Assembly (NCBI RefSeq): GCF_022458895.1
Contig: NZ_JAINFL010000005.1
Location: forward strand, 310,001 to 374,000
Source of the DNA: Roseihalotalea indica
GTDB taxonomy: Bacteria > Bacteroidota > Bacteroidia > Cytophagales > Cyclobacteriaceae
DNA length: 64,000 bases
Direction of reading: 5' to 3'
The translations under genes were made by a program, and so were the position numbers. The notes under the pieces were generated by a model. It saw nothing but the letters and a program-made list of their open reading frames with translations. It searched no databases and had not been told where the DNA came from. Positions 45,758-55,149 of this stretch are shown one piece after another (position 1 is the stretch's first letter; every line of letters starts with the position of its first letter).

Positions 45758-47998
45758 ATGCTAAACCTATTCCGACGTTCTCCTTTACTTCCCGTACTGA
45801 TTGTCCTGAGTGTAGTGCTCGCCGGTATTGCCGGATACCACTACCTGACCGGCTGGCCGCCGCTGCTGATGATGCTGGTGGGGATGGTGCTTGGTCTGGT
45901 GGCGCATCTGTTATTTTATCTGCTATTTCTATTATTAGGTAAGGGGGCAAACCAGTTGTCGCTTGCCTTTAATGCGGCAATACTATCAACCGTTGCCACA
46001 TTCTGGCTGATCAAATCCAACGCCTTTCGCTGGCCCGATCAGGTTTTTTATGCAGCGGCATTGCTAAGTATTGTTTGCGCCATTCTGCTGTATTACTGCG
46101 TGAAAAAACTGACGGCTCGCCAATATGTGTGGTGGGCCTGGGCTGGAGTGGTACTGGTAGTAGGGGTAGTGGCTACCGGACTCTACTGGCTGCAACAGGA
46201 GGGAAGCGACCCTTATGCGGAGAAGTTGCCCCCGCCCTTTGCCGAGGCTACAGTAAGCACCTTATCCGAACAGGGACTGAACAACCCGGCATCTTCCGGT
46301 AGCTACACCGTGCAGGCATTTACTTACGGCAGTGGCACGGATGAAAAGCGGGAGGAGTATGCGGATGGGGTGACTTACCAAACCCCAACCGTAGATGCAT
46401 CGCGACTGCTGCCCGAGTGGAAAGGAAAAGCCAAGAAGTGGCGGGAGCGATTCTGGGGTTTTGGGGTGAAGGAGTTTCCGCTAAATGGCCGAGCCTATAT
46501 GCCGGAAGGAGAGGGGGCATTTCCACTGGTGCTGGTCGTGCACGGAAACCATAGCATGATTGATTATTCGGATGATGGCTACGGTTACCTGGGCGAGTTG
46601 CTGGCGAGCCGAGGCTTTATCACCGTATCGGTAGATGAGAATTTTATCAATTCGCACTGGTCAGGCGATTTCCGGGGCCGGGAAATGCCGGTGCGGGGCT
46701 GGTTGCTGCTGAAGCACCTGGAGCAGTGGCAGACCTGGAACATTAGCGCCGATCATCCACTAGCCGGGAAGGTGGATATGGAAAACATTATGCTGATGGG
46801 GCACTCCCGGGGTGGAGAAGCCGTTTCCATCGCTGCCGCTTTCGACAAGCTGCCTTACTACCCTGATGATGCCCAGGAAACCTTCAATTTCAATTTCAAC
46901 ATCAAAGGCGTGGTAGCCATTGCGCCTACGGATTACCGCTACCATCGGCAGATCACGCTAAAGGATGTTAACTTTCTTTCTTTACAAGGCTCTTATGATG
47001 CAGATGAATCCAGCTTCTGGGGAATGCGCGCTTACCGGCGACTAAGTTTTGCCGACAGCAATGATGGCTTCAAAGCTGGAGTGTACTTCCATCAGGCCAA
47101 TCACGGGCAATTCAATTCCACCTGGGGGCGCGCCGACTTTGGTGGTCCAATGAGTTGGCTGCTGAATACTCAGCCTATGATGTCGGGCGAGGAGCAGCGG
47201 GAAGCAGCAAAAGTATTTATCAGCGCGTTTGCCGAAGCCACATTGCATAATAACCGGGAATATTTGCCTCTCTTTAAAAACAGCACCCGGGGCCGCAACT
47301 GGTTACCGGCACAGTACTACCTGACCCATTTCCGCGATGCCAATACCGAAACGTTAGTAAATTTTGAAGAGGACATTGATCTGGCTACTGCGGGCAAAAA
47401 CTTTACTGTTCAAACCCAGAACCTCAAAATCTGGCGGGAAGAAACTCTTCGATCCCGGGACGATGGCAGTCAGGAAAACAACGCGCTGGTGCTGGGTTGG
47501 GATTACGGAGATAGCCTTAAGTTGGATTCACTAGCGAGCTACAACATAGTGTTATCCGACACTTTTTCGCTACCCGTAGATACTACTGGAAGTATGCTGA
47601 TTACCCTGGCAGCCGGTGACTTCAAAGAACTGATCCAGGGAGGTGATCAATCAGAAGAAAAGGAAGAGGATGAAAAGCCTCGGGAAGAGCCGGCGTTAGA
47701 TGCCAGTATCGTGCTTACTGATAAAAGCGGAAACGCTGCCCGCCTGACAATCAGTGAAGTCAAACAAATCGCTCCCCGCCTTAAAACCCGCTTCACCAAG
47801 CTGGCATCACTAGACAAAGAAATGATCGGTGCCGAGTGGGAAGTACAGCCCGAAACATTTCACTTGCCGTTGACGAATTTTCAGGTTAATAACCCTGATT
47901 TTGATATAAATCAACTACGCAAAATTACTTTGCTTCTTGACCAGACACCGTACGGAGTGTTACTGATAGATGATATTGGTTTTGACGTCATGCACTAG
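45758..47998 (+). CDS. Membrane-anchored alpha/beta hydrolase
   Basis: A 746-residue protein. The first 145 residues form about five transmembrane helices (LLPVLIVLSVVLAGIAGYHY onward). The rest is extracytoplasmic: a hydrolase domain of the PAF-acetylhydrolase/dienelactone type with LVLVVHGNHSMIDYSDDGYG, the nucleophile elbow MGHSRGGEAV (Ser near 349) and a possible catalytic His in HQANHGQFNSTWG. It ends in a C-terminal beta-rich domain (about 530-746) with an acidic linker (QSEEKEEDEKPREEP). The substrate is unknown. It is apparently monocistronic after a 160-bp AT-rich gap. Confidence 0.78.
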   Translation: MLNLFRRSPLLPVLIVLSVVLAGIAGYHYLTGWPPLLMMLVGMVLGLVAHLLFYLLFLLLGKGANQLSLAFNAAILSTVATFWLIKSNAFRWPDQVFYAAALLSIVCAILLYYCVKKLTARQYVWWAWAGVVLVVGVVATGLYWLQQEGSDPYAEKLPPPFAEATVSTLSEQGLNNPASSGSYTVQAFTYGSGTDEKREEYADGVTYQTPTVDASRLLPEWKGKAKKWRERFWGFGVKEFPLNGRAYMPEGEGAFPLVLVVHGNHSMIDYSDDGYGYLGELLASRGFITVSVDENFINSHWSGDFRGREMPVRGWLLLKHLEQWQTWNISADHPLAGKVDMENIMLMGHSRGGEAVSIAAAFDKLPYYPDDAQETFNFNFNIKGVVAIAPTDYRYHRQITLKDVNFLSLQGSYDADESSFWGMRAYRRLSFADSNDGFKAGVYFHQANHGQFNSTWGRADFGGPMSWLLNTQPMMSGEEQREAAKVFISAFAEATLHNNREYLPLFKNSTRGRNWLPAQYYLTHFRDANTETLVNFEEDIDLATAGKNFTVQTQNLKIWREETLRSRDDGSQENNALVLGWDYGDSLKLDSLASYNIVLSDTFSLPVDTTGSMLITLAAGDFKELIQGGDQSEEKEEDEKPREEPALDASIVLTDKSGNAARLTISEVKQIAPRLKTRFTKLASLDKEMIGAEWEVQPETFHLPLTNFQVNNPDFDINQLRKITLLLDQTPYGVLLIDDIGFDVMH

Positions 47999-48105
47999 CT
48001 TTTTGTTGCTTAGTCTCTTATTGGTTAAACAATAGTTTACGGTGATTGTAACTTATTTTATACCTGCTTTAATTTCAGGAATGATTTCTCTCAGCTAAGA
48101 AAATA

Positions 48106-49191
48106 TTGATGAAAAAGGCTTTACGAATTATCGGTAAGATAATTTTAGTGATTGTGGGGGTGCATCTGGCGGCCTTTCTTTTTTTCTGGATCAAGAATAA
48201 GGCGTATATCGGTGGTACTGAGGATAGTTTAATTGAATATCTGAATCAACATAAACAAGATATTTCCGACCCCGAAAGTGCCATCAACTTATTTGATGAG
48301 GATTTTTATAGCAATCAACTATTTCTACTGGGTGAGAACCATGGGGCTGCTGATGTGCAGCAGGTTGATAAGCAGTTGTTCATTCACCTGCATGAAAAGC
48401 TGGGACTACGATACTATGTAGCCGAGATGGACAGCATTCGGGCAAGGCGGCTGAATAGCTTTCTGTCCAGCCCAACCAAAGATGCAGCGACATTGAAGCA
48501 GGTAGTGGCCGACATTGCTTTGAGGATACCTCAGCAATCCAGCCAGGGTTTGTACGAAAAATGGATGAACTTTTACGATTACAATCAGCGTCAACCCGAC
48601 TCGATGCAGATGATTGTGCTCGGCATTGACAAAGACTTTGAAGACACCAGCCAGGGTATAGGTCGCGACTCTATTATGCTGCTCAATTTCAAAAAGATCG
48701 TTGAAGATCGTCAACTGGAAGATGAGCTGTTCTATGGCCTGTTTGGTTATACTCATGTGTTACAGGATAGGGTGATGGGAGGTGGCTTTACCCCGCTGGC
48801 CGCGAAGATTAAAAAATCCGATCTTCCCTGCGCCGATGCCGTAGCCAGTATTGTTTGCTACAATATAGACAGCGAGGTGCGGCTTCCCGCTACCGGGCAA
48901 TATCCGGCCCCGCCCGACGAAAAAACCACTTTACTCAATGTAGATGGCCCTTTTGTATTGGTAAAAGGCATTAAAGATCTGGAAGAGGCAACTGAAGAAA
49001 ATACCATTACTTTATTTGACCTGGATGCACCCGCCTCGCCCTATACTGCAACTCAGCGCCTGGCCGGAGTAAAAGTGAACCTGATGGGTAGCGATGTTCT
49101 ACCCACCGACGAGTCGCAATCTACCACTGACCTTTTTCAGTACGTAGTATTAATTCGCAATTCCAAAGCCCTGACTGGTCTTAAAAGATAG
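48106..49191 (+). CDS. EreA/ChaN-like superfamily protein, membrane-anchored
   Basis: A 361-residue protein with one N-terminal helix (IIGKIILVIVGVHLAAFLFF). The catalytic-type motifs of the erythromycin-esterase/ChaN/TIKI group are visible: LLGENHG (G76-G80) and YVAEMDS with Glu107, followed by a helical region and YGLFGYTHVLQD, whose His is the usual late metal or catalytic residue. Members hydrolyse macrolide lactones, proteins or bind heme-iron. Macrolide resistance should not be inferred from this similarity. It is likely periplasmic. Confidence 0.7.
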   Translation: MMKKALRIIGKIILVIVGVHLAAFLFFWIKNKAYIGGTEDSLIEYLNQHKQDISDPESAINLFDEDFYSNQLFLLGENHGAADVQQVDKQLFIHLHEKLGLRYYVAEMDSIRARRLNSFLSSPTKDAATLKQVVADIALRIPQQSSQGLYEKWMNFYDYNQRQPDSMQMIVLGIDKDFEDTSQGIGRDSIMLLNFKKIVEDRQLEDELFYGLFGYTHVLQDRVMGGGFTPLAAKIKKSDLPCADAVASIVCYNIDSEVRLPATGQYPAPPDEKTTLLNVDGPFVLVKGIKDLEEATEENTITLFDLDAPASPYTATQRLAGVKVNLMGSDVLPTDESQSTTDLFQYVVLIRNSKALTGLKR

Positions 49192-49230
49192 CCGTTTTTC
49201 TTGATTTCCTTTAACTTTTCCGAGCCTCCT

Positions 49231-49256
49231 TCAGAGTTACCTGAAAGGAACTCTGA
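49231..49256. terminator. Hairpin between convergent genes
   Basis: A perfect 8-bp stem TCAGAGTT/AACTCTGA (49231-49238 with 49249-49256) with a 10-nt loop, between convergent genes ending at 49191 and 49307. No T run; tentative. Confidence 0.4.
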
Positions 49257-49306
49257 GCTGCCCGAGTGTTCTACTCAAGTAATGCTAAGGATAAATTAGC
49301 AGAATA

Positions 49307-50056
49307 TCAGAATGCAAGACAACCTACCGCCACCTTTAGGTTGAATAGGTAGTATCCCATCATGCTTCGGTATGCATGGTGGATGGATAGGCCATGTTCG
49401 TGGTCGCCTTCTTGGGTGTAATCTACCTCAGAAGCGTCAGTAGGCATAAATGACCAACCAAATTCTGCCCCTGAATCCAGAATAAACTTGTCAAAGAGCA
49501 CTGTCTGTTTTCCGAACCCCACCGTAATAACCGGATTGATAACATCCTTGCTAAACTGCCCCTGCTTAGGGAAAGCTGGGTTATAGGTATTAAATTTAGT
49601 AGCAGCTACACCATAAGTCCAATAATATCCAATGGGAGCGATAGAAGCTGATTTATCAACATTAAACTTTTTTACGTGAAACCCCAGGGAACTGCCCTTG
49701 ATCAGATCATAATGAATACCATCAATATCCGGGTTAGTAGAATCCAGCTCTTTCACTGTGCCGGTTCTAAACATAGTGTAGGTTAACCCCAAAGCTATGT
49801 TCCGGCCCACCAGGTATTCAAATTTCAGTTGAGGACGGTAGTTGAAGGCCAGAAGGTTCGTCCCCTTTGACCGGTTTTCGATATCAAGAGGGTCACCTTC
49901 CTTAATATTCATGTGATTCTGGTTCATGTTAAACAGAGCGGGGGCAAAATATAGATCTGCGGTAACCCAGGCTCGTTTTCCCATATATCCTGGCACCTGG
50001 GCATTAGCAACAGTCGCCGTGATGGTAAAAACTAAAGCAGTCAATAGATATTTCAA
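49307..50056 (-). CDS. Putative outer-membrane beta-barrel protein
   Basis: A 249-residue exported protein (signal MKYLLTALVFTITATVANAQ). The body is rich in alternating aromatic and polar residues (RAWVTADLYFAPALFNMN, LLAFNYRPQLKFEYLVGRNI) and ends in a hydrophobic strand (YYLFNLKVAVGCLAF), consistent with a small barrel. No family was assigned. It follows the M48 protease gene by 4 bp and is the last of a three-gene operon. Confidence 0.65.
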   Translation of the reverse strand: MKYLLTALVFTITATVANAQVPGYMGKRAWVTADLYFAPALFNMNQNHMNIKEGDPLDIENRSKGTNLLAFNYRPQLKFEYLVGRNIALGLTYTMFRTGTVKELDSTNPDIDGIHYDLIKGSSLGFHVKKFNVDKSASIAPIGYYWTYGVAATKFNTYNPAFPKQGQFSKDVINPVITVGFGKQTVLFDKFILDSGAEFGWSFMPTDASEVDYTQEGDHEHGLSIHHAYRSMMGYYLFNLKVAVGCLAF

Positions 50057-50060
50057 TGGA

Positions 50061-52160
50061 TCAGTATTTTAGTTCGAAGAAAGTGTTATAGATGTTAGAC
50101 TGAAGAAGGCTTTCACTATCTCTCATTTTTATTCGGCGCATACTTCCTTCTATGATACCCTCATTGCGTACATCGAAGGTGAATGAGAAGTAAAAGGAGT
50201 TCTTTTTAGGTTTGAAGGACTTATAAAGCCAAAGTGGTGCTGAGGGTAGATAGATAGCCGGAAAAACAAGTCCATAAAGATCAAATAAGCCCAGAGTGTT
50301 ACTCTGAGTAACTGATATTCCGCCCATCCAGGTGAAATACTGGGTTCCGTATTCCTCAGAAATTGCTTTGATCTCATTATGGATCGGACTCACACTGGTT
50401 GGGGTATCATGCCTTAATTTTTCAACCAACCACTCTTGAGTCACACTATGCATATTAAATTTTGCCACCTCGTTTGTCTCAAAGCTTAGTGTATTAAGCA
50501 TAGGGGCTTCCATGTTTAGCTTGTCGGTTGCTCGTCCTATCTTATAGTCAATTTGTGAGACTACAGCTTCTGCATCTTCGTACTGTAATTTTTCCTTTTT
50601 TCGGGTATCTATTTTCAGGTACATCGGGTTGATAACCAATGTTTTTTCTACCGAGGGAGCTTCCCATGGCTTTTTTCTCTCCTTCTTCTCGGCATAGTAT
50701 TTTCTTGCCTTATTACAGGTAGCGTCTAGGTACGAAAAAAAATCTTCTTCACCTTCTATACCGATGAAAGCTTTTTGGAGGTAATGCCTCTCCTTATCTT
50801 CAAACAATTTCTGAGCAGTAGCGCCTGATCTGCTAAAATACTTATCAAAATCTTCATCATACGCTACCGCCTCATACATTAAGTCCAGTAGCATAAAATC
50901 AACTTCTTCATCTTCCGGTTGCTGTTGGTGGTACAGATACAGGCTTCTTATCGCCAGGGTATAGAATTCCAGTCTATCAAAATCTTTTAGGAAGTAGGCG
51001 AACCTTTGCCGCTCTCCCCGCTCTTCATCAGGATCACTTTCGTATCCGAAGCGAGCCATATTGTAAAGGGCCTTCAGGACATTCTTATGCAGGTAACCCG
51101 ATTCAGGATAATGTTCTTCCATAGCATAGGCATGGAGAAAGGCATTCATGATTTCGCTACTCAGCAAATAAGAACGGCTTAATTCAAAGCGGGCAATCTT
51201 GCGGCTTTCCTCAAATAGCTGCTCAGAGATGATGTAGTCTTGTTCTTCAAACGAGCTGGTTTCCTGTTTATCCAATATGGTTGCCAGCGCGTCTTTTCGG
51301 GTAGCAATATTGGGGTGAGAACTTTTACTGTCATCACTTTCTTCATCCGGTAATACATCTTTTACATTTTCCAGATAGTAATGATCAGGAAATTTGAATT
51401 CCTCGGATTCAAAATACGCTTTAGTAAAAACCCGACCTTTCATCGGATAGTCAGCGTATTTAAGTACATCAAATACCTGATGGCCGGCCTGGCGGTTATA
51501 CCGAGATTTCAGGAAAATTTTCATCCCAAGTTCGTCAGCTTTTAGCTCCTGCCCCTTATCAAACTTACTTTTCGTAAAAATTTTATCATCGAAAGACAGG
51601 TGGCGGTAATCCCCTCTGGCCGCGGCAATTTCCTGGGATTTTACATATCCGTTAATGACATGTTTTTCCTGGAAGTGAATAACCTCGTGAGCTAAAACAA
51701 ACGCCAGTTGAGCTTCGCTGGTAAGCCGGGCCAGCAGGCCCAGGTTCACGAAGATGATACCACTTTCGGTAGTGTACGCATTCACTTCAGGACTTTTAAC
51801 AGTGTATACCCTGATCTTCTTCCTTAGTGCCGGATCATCCTTTAAAAGCTCATCCAAGATCTCACCCAAATACTTGGAAACCTTATCATTGAACACCACT
51901 TTTCCACTGGTTAGAAACCGGTAGGTATCGAAGTTGCTTCTCAAATAAAAAGATTCTTTGCTCTTTCGGGTGAAACGCTTTTCATCTTTAGAAACCTTCG
52001 TTTCCAGGTCTTTATAGTATCTTTCTGAGGATTTCTCAATGAAGTCAGACGGAATATTACCGGCTGATTGCAGGGTTTGGTAGTCACTTTCCTGAGCAAA
52101 CGCGGGCTGTAAACTTAACATACTGATTTGCAGCAGTATGAATGGGGTAAACTTTATCAT
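50061..52160 (-). CDS. Secreted M48-family zinc metalloprotease
   Basis: A 699-residue exported protein (signal ending ...LSLQPAFAQ). The zinc motif HEVIH at 158-162 lies in AFVLAHEVIHFQEKHVINGY, and the third ligand is probably the Glu of GQELKADELG at about 205. This matches the M48 (HtpX/BepA/LoiP) pattern of periplasmic outer-membrane quality-control proteases. The C-terminal 450 residues are helical, perhaps TPR-like, and unusually long. It is flanked in the operon by a lipoprotein and a probable barrel protein, so outer-membrane protein assembly or turnover is plausible. Confidence 0.85.
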   Translation of the reverse strand: MIKFTPFILLQISMLSLQPAFAQESDYQTLQSAGNIPSDFIEKSSERYYKDLETKVSKDEKRFTRKSKESFYLRSNFDTYRFLTSGKVVFNDKVSKYLGEILDELLKDDPALRKKIRVYTVKSPEVNAYTTESGIIFVNLGLLARLTSEAQLAFVLAHEVIHFQEKHVINGYVKSQEIAAARGDYRHLSFDDKIFTKSKFDKGQELKADELGMKIFLKSRYNRQAGHQVFDVLKYADYPMKGRVFTKAYFESEEFKFPDHYYLENVKDVLPDEESDDSKSSHPNIATRKDALATILDKQETSSFEEQDYIISEQLFEESRKIARFELSRSYLLSSEIMNAFLHAYAMEEHYPESGYLHKNVLKALYNMARFGYESDPDEERGERQRFAYFLKDFDRLEFYTLAIRSLYLYHQQQPEDEEVDFMLLDLMYEAVAYDEDFDKYFSRSGATAQKLFEDKERHYLQKAFIGIEGEEDFFSYLDATCNKARKYYAEKKERKKPWEAPSVEKTLVINPMYLKIDTRKKEKLQYEDAEAVVSQIDYKIGRATDKLNMEAPMLNTLSFETNEVAKFNMHSVTQEWLVEKLRHDTPTSVSPIHNEIKAISEEYGTQYFTWMGGISVTQSNTLGLFDLYGLVFPAIYLPSAPLWLYKSFKPKKNSFYFSFTFDVRNEGIIEGSMRRIKMRDSESLLQSNIYNTFFELKY

Positions 52161-52187
52161 GGGTGGGGATAAATCGTTAGAGAATGA

Positions 52188-52841
52188 TTAAAAGTCAAAT
52201 TCAGACTTTGGGAAATTGATGTTTCCTTCGTAGCTGAAAGATCTCGAGCCATAGAAGGATTGCACCTCAATAAGAATATCGCAAAACTCTAAATGAACTT
52301 TGTCACCATCCAACCGCAGGTAGAGTTTGCCAGAGACTGCTTTTTTCTCAAAATAGCGGTTGGAGAAAATCATGAGGCTTGCCTTAGGGTAGTCTTCATC
52401 AATGCTAACATTACGTGCGATGTTAAACTTTACATTACCCACGGGCAATTCTCCCACAGGCAGTTCAATTTCTACATACTCTGAGGATGAGCTTATTTCA
52501 GCCACAATTTTTGTTACCGGGTCATATCGCCATTTTGTAACCGTAGTATGATCAAGGTTAAAAGCAACCTGCTCTTCTCGGGAGTGAAAAAAGTTCTCCT
52601 GAAGGTCATCGGTGCAACTAGCCAGGATGGTGCTTCCGCAATAAGAACTACAGGCTCCACCACAATCAACCGCAGTCTCATCCTGGTTTTTTATACCGTC
52701 ACTACAAGTGGGCGGAATATTTAATACTGGGTTAAACTCTAAAGATTGATCTTCTACACAGCTTAAACACAAACATCCAAGCAGTACTAGGGTAAGGAAC
52801 CATTTAAAACTAAATACACGCGAGAGTGAGAGCAATTGCAT
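52188..52841 (-). CDS. Lipoprotein with a cysteine-rich motif
   Basis: A 217-residue protein with a signal and likely lipobox around residues 20-28 (LVLLGCLCLSC). Next is a cysteine motif common in Bacteroidota surface proteins (CSDGIKNQDETAVDCGGACS). The remaining 140 residues are strand-rich and have no recognised family. It is first in the operon with the M48 protease (27-bp gap). Confidence 0.7.
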   Translation of the reverse strand: MQLLSLSRVFSFKWFLTLVLLGCLCLSCVEDQSLEFNPVLNIPPTCSDGIKNQDETAVDCGGACSSYCGSTILASCTDDLQENFFHSREEQVAFNLDHTTVTKWRYDPVTKIVAEISSSSEYVEIELPVGELPVGNVKFNIARNVSIDEDYPKASLMIFSNRYFEKKAVSGKLYLRLDGDKVHLEFCDILIEVQSFYGSRSFSYEGNINFPKSEFDF

Positions 52842-53251
52842 TATATTTACTTCGATTAATACAAATGCAAGTAGCTATAATTCAATTTTATAAGCCAGTT
52901 TTTGTAAGATATTTATTAAAAAAGTTATATTTTACTTATAATGTATTACGCTGAGTATTTTTATCTAGTTCTCTTTATTTAGTCCTAGGTTGTTTTGAGC
53001 GAGCAATCGTACTTTGAGTGATATCAGAAGAGGTTCAGCCATTCATAGAGTAGTAAACTATCAGGATTATACCTTATGCCATAAAAACAGTCAGATTTCC
53101 TTTTGCGGTAAGATTGACTTTCTTTTAAGGGTTTTTAAAAAAAGACAGGCGAGTGTTTTTTCAGTAATGCCACTAGGGAAGTGTTCTGGTTCTCACATGC
53201 CAGGTAGGTCCAGGCTGATAAACTCAGTGAAGATTGAGACGTTACAACAAG
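52842..53251. other. Divergent intergenic region, no recognised element
   Basis: This lies between the lipoprotein (minus) and the Crp-family gene (plus). It is AT-rich at 52900-52980. A short open frame at 53014-53298 overlaps the regulator and shows no protein-like pattern. Confidence 0.4.
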
Positions 53252-53836
53252 GTGAACTTACTCAAAATCAAGAATATCATTCAGGGTATACGCAATGATT
53301 ACCCTATGTCGGATGAAAGTATCCAAAAGCTGGCGATACACTTTACCGAGCATTGTTATCCTAAGCACTATCAGCTTACCCAGGCCGGGATGCCAAGCCA
53401 TTCGGTGTATTTTATAGAGCAGGGGTGTACCCGCACCTTTCTGCTGATGAATGATAAAGAGGTAACTAACTGGTTTAGCCAGGAAGGGGATATTACCTTC
53501 TCGTCGAATGCCTTGTATCACCGCACACCGGGTTTTGAGTTCGTAGAATTATTAGAGGACTCTATACTTTATGCTATCCCTATTGATACGCTGGATAAGC
53601 TGTACAAAACCGAAATTGAAATGGCTAACTGGTCTCGGGTTATTCATCAAAAAGTACTATTAAAGATACAAACCTTGCGGATAGACCGTCTGTCACTTTC
53701 GGCAAAAGAGCGCTATGAGAAGTTTGTTGCCGAAAATCCGGCATTGGTAAACCGGGTGAACCTGGGCTACATTGCTTCGTATCTGGGCATTTCGCAACCC
53801 TACCTGAGCAACCTGCGGGCCGAAGCACGATTTTAA
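53252..53836 (+). CDS. Crp/Fnr family transcriptional regulator
   Basis: A protein of about 194 residues with a cyclic-nucleotide-binding-type beta-roll (HYQLTQAGMPSHSVYFIEQG, EVTNWFSQEGDITFSSNALY) and a degenerate C-terminal winged helix (NRVNLGYIASYLGISQPYLS). The start is uncertain: GTG at 53252 gives MNLLKIKNIIQGI, TTG at 53234 gives six more residues, and an ATG at 53306 would cut the first helix. The cAMP phosphate-binding Arg is not evident, so the ligand may differ. Followed after 59 bp by a sugar acetyltransferase gene. Confidence 0.85.
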   Translation: MNLLKIKNIIQGIRNDYPMSDESIQKLAIHFTEHCYPKHYQLTQAGMPSHSVYFIEQGCTRTFLLMNDKEVTNWFSQEGDITFSSNALYHRTPGFEFVELLEDSILYAIPIDTLDKLYKTEIEMANWSRVIHQKVLLKIQTLRIDRLSLSAKERYEKFVAENPALVNRVNLGYIASYLGISQPYLSNLRAEARF

Positions 53837-53895
53837 GATAGATGAAATTATTAGCGCATGGTCTTTTCTATTTTTGGATTCAAAAAGAATATACT

Positions 53896-54489
53896 ATGAA
53901 GACCGAACTACAAAAATGCCTGGATGGCGAAACGTTTAACACTGCTGATGATGAAATTCAGGCCATCATTCATCGGGCCCGGGCTCTCACCCAACGGTAT
54001 AATACCACCCTCAGTACCGATGATTCAGAACGGCGCAGTATCATCACCGAGCTCTTCCAAAAGGCAGGAAGTAATGTCAATGTTGATACGCCGTTTTACT
54101 GTGATTATGGTCGACATATTTCGGTAGGCAACAATGTCATCATTAATATGAACTGCACCTTTGTAGACTGCAATACCATTGATATTGGCAATAACGTGCT
54201 GATTGCCTCTAACGTGCAAATTTATACTGCGACCCACTCCGTAGCAGTGCAGGAGCGACTGGTTGCTGACTGGGATGAGAAATCCGGCACGCCCTATTTC
54301 CGTACGTTTGCGCTGCCAGTTAAAATTGGCGATAACGCCTGGATTGGCGGGGGAGTAATCCTGTTACCGGGAGTGACGATTGGTAAAAACTCGGTAATAG
54401 GTGCGGGAAGTGTGGTCACTAAATCGGTTCCGGACAACTGTGTTGCAGTGGGCAATCCCTGCCGGGTGATTCGGGAAATCCAGAGATAG
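53896..54489 (+). CDS. Sugar O-acetyltransferase, maltose/NodL family
   Basis: About 197 residues from the ATG at 53896 (MKTELQKCLDGETFNTADDE); an upstream in-frame ATG at 53842 adds an unrelated leader. The N-terminal Mac domain is followed by left-handed beta-helix hexapeptide repeats (VGNNVIINMNCTFVDCNTID, IGNNVLIASNVQIYTATHSV). The catalytic His is in TATHSV, and the CoA-binding loop and tail are IGDNAWIGGGVILLPGVTIG and VAVGNPCRVIREI. It transfers acetyl from acetyl-CoA to a sugar hydroxyl in the cytoplasm. It may form an operon with the preceding regulator. Confidence 0.9.
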   Translation: MKTELQKCLDGETFNTADDEIQAIIHRARALTQRYNTTLSTDDSERRSIITELFQKAGSNVNVDTPFYCDYGRHISVGNNVIINMNCTFVDCNTIDIGNNVLIASNVQIYTATHSVAVQERLVADWDEKSGTPYFRTFALPVKIGDNAWIGGGVILLPGVTIGKNSVIGAGSVVTKSVPDNCVAVGNPCRVIREIQR

Positions 54490-54521
54490 TCTTTCGGAAG
54501 CTTAAAGCTGGTTAGACCAGT

Positions 54522-54752
54522 AGCGTATTGATCATAATTACCATTTTGAGAGCGATGGATTGCCTGTCGCTAGCACTCAAAGCTGCCGTAAACCGCTGGC
54601 TGAACATGACCCTGGGCATTGTTTTTACTGCTATTATGCTTCTGACCATGCCCGGTGCCTGAATGTTTTACCTCATATTAGGCATCATTGAAATGATACT
54701 GACGCTACTTATCTTTTGGTATGCTTTCCGCTGGCCCCGGCAGGTTCAGTAA
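54522..54752 (+). pseudogene. DUF6326 membrane protein remnant with an in-frame TGA
   Basis: The frame from 54522 gives a hydrophobic stretch, then KAAVNRWLNMTLGIVFTAIM, LLTMPGA, a TGA stop at 54660-54662 and, in the same frame, MFYLILGIIEMILTLLIFWY and AFRWPRQVQ before the real stop. DUF6326 proteins read ...TMPGAWAFY..., so the TGA replaces a Trp codon (TGG to TGA). The N-terminal half of the usual protein is missing, with a stop at 54513. The gene is therefore 5'-truncated and interrupted. Confidence 0.7.
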
Positions 54753-54885
54753 GGTGGAACGTTCAATTTATCCTGCTTGCACAAAACAATCTTTTAAGAT
54801 TTGCTCTAGTCTCTAACCTTCAAATGTGGTAGGGAAAATGAGTTAGTTTCCAATAGATATTATTCTGATTGTCTTTTAAAAACAT

Positions 54886-55018
54886 ACCAGGAAGCGGGCG
54901 GCAAGAGGCGGTAAAGGGGACCTACCTCTTGCTGAATGCCTCCGGCGACGCTTACCTGCCTGGTCAGATAAGACTTGATAATAGAAAATGACTTCTTACC
55001 TAATGATCGGAACAAAGT
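54886..55018 (+). repeat. Dispersed palindromic repeat, copy D
   Basis: Arms CCAGGAAGCGGGCGGCAAGA and CCTCTTGCTGAATGCCTCC, with the best-preserved tail (AGACTTGATAATAGAAAATG, then CTTCTTACCTAATGATCGGA). It ends 131 bp upstream of the VOC gene, same orientation as copies A-C. Confidence 0.72.
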
Positions 55019-55149
55019 TTAGCCATACAAAGTGTGGTCAACCGATTGTCGCAATCAACCCCTGCGATTGGCGAAGATGCCCCTTACTTAAAATAAGAAC
55101 CCTGGTTACTTTTACATAAAAGATCGTTAACCTTTAAAATTCATCACTC

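Noticed and set aside
48106..49191. Macrolide (erythromycin) resistance gene
   Set aside because: Only superfamily motifs are shared with EreA; there is a membrane anchor and the remainder is too divergent to claim that activity.
53014..53298. 94-residue gene upstream of the Crp-family regulator
   Set aside because: It overlaps the regulator start and shows no domain, signal peptide or codon pattern like its neighbours.
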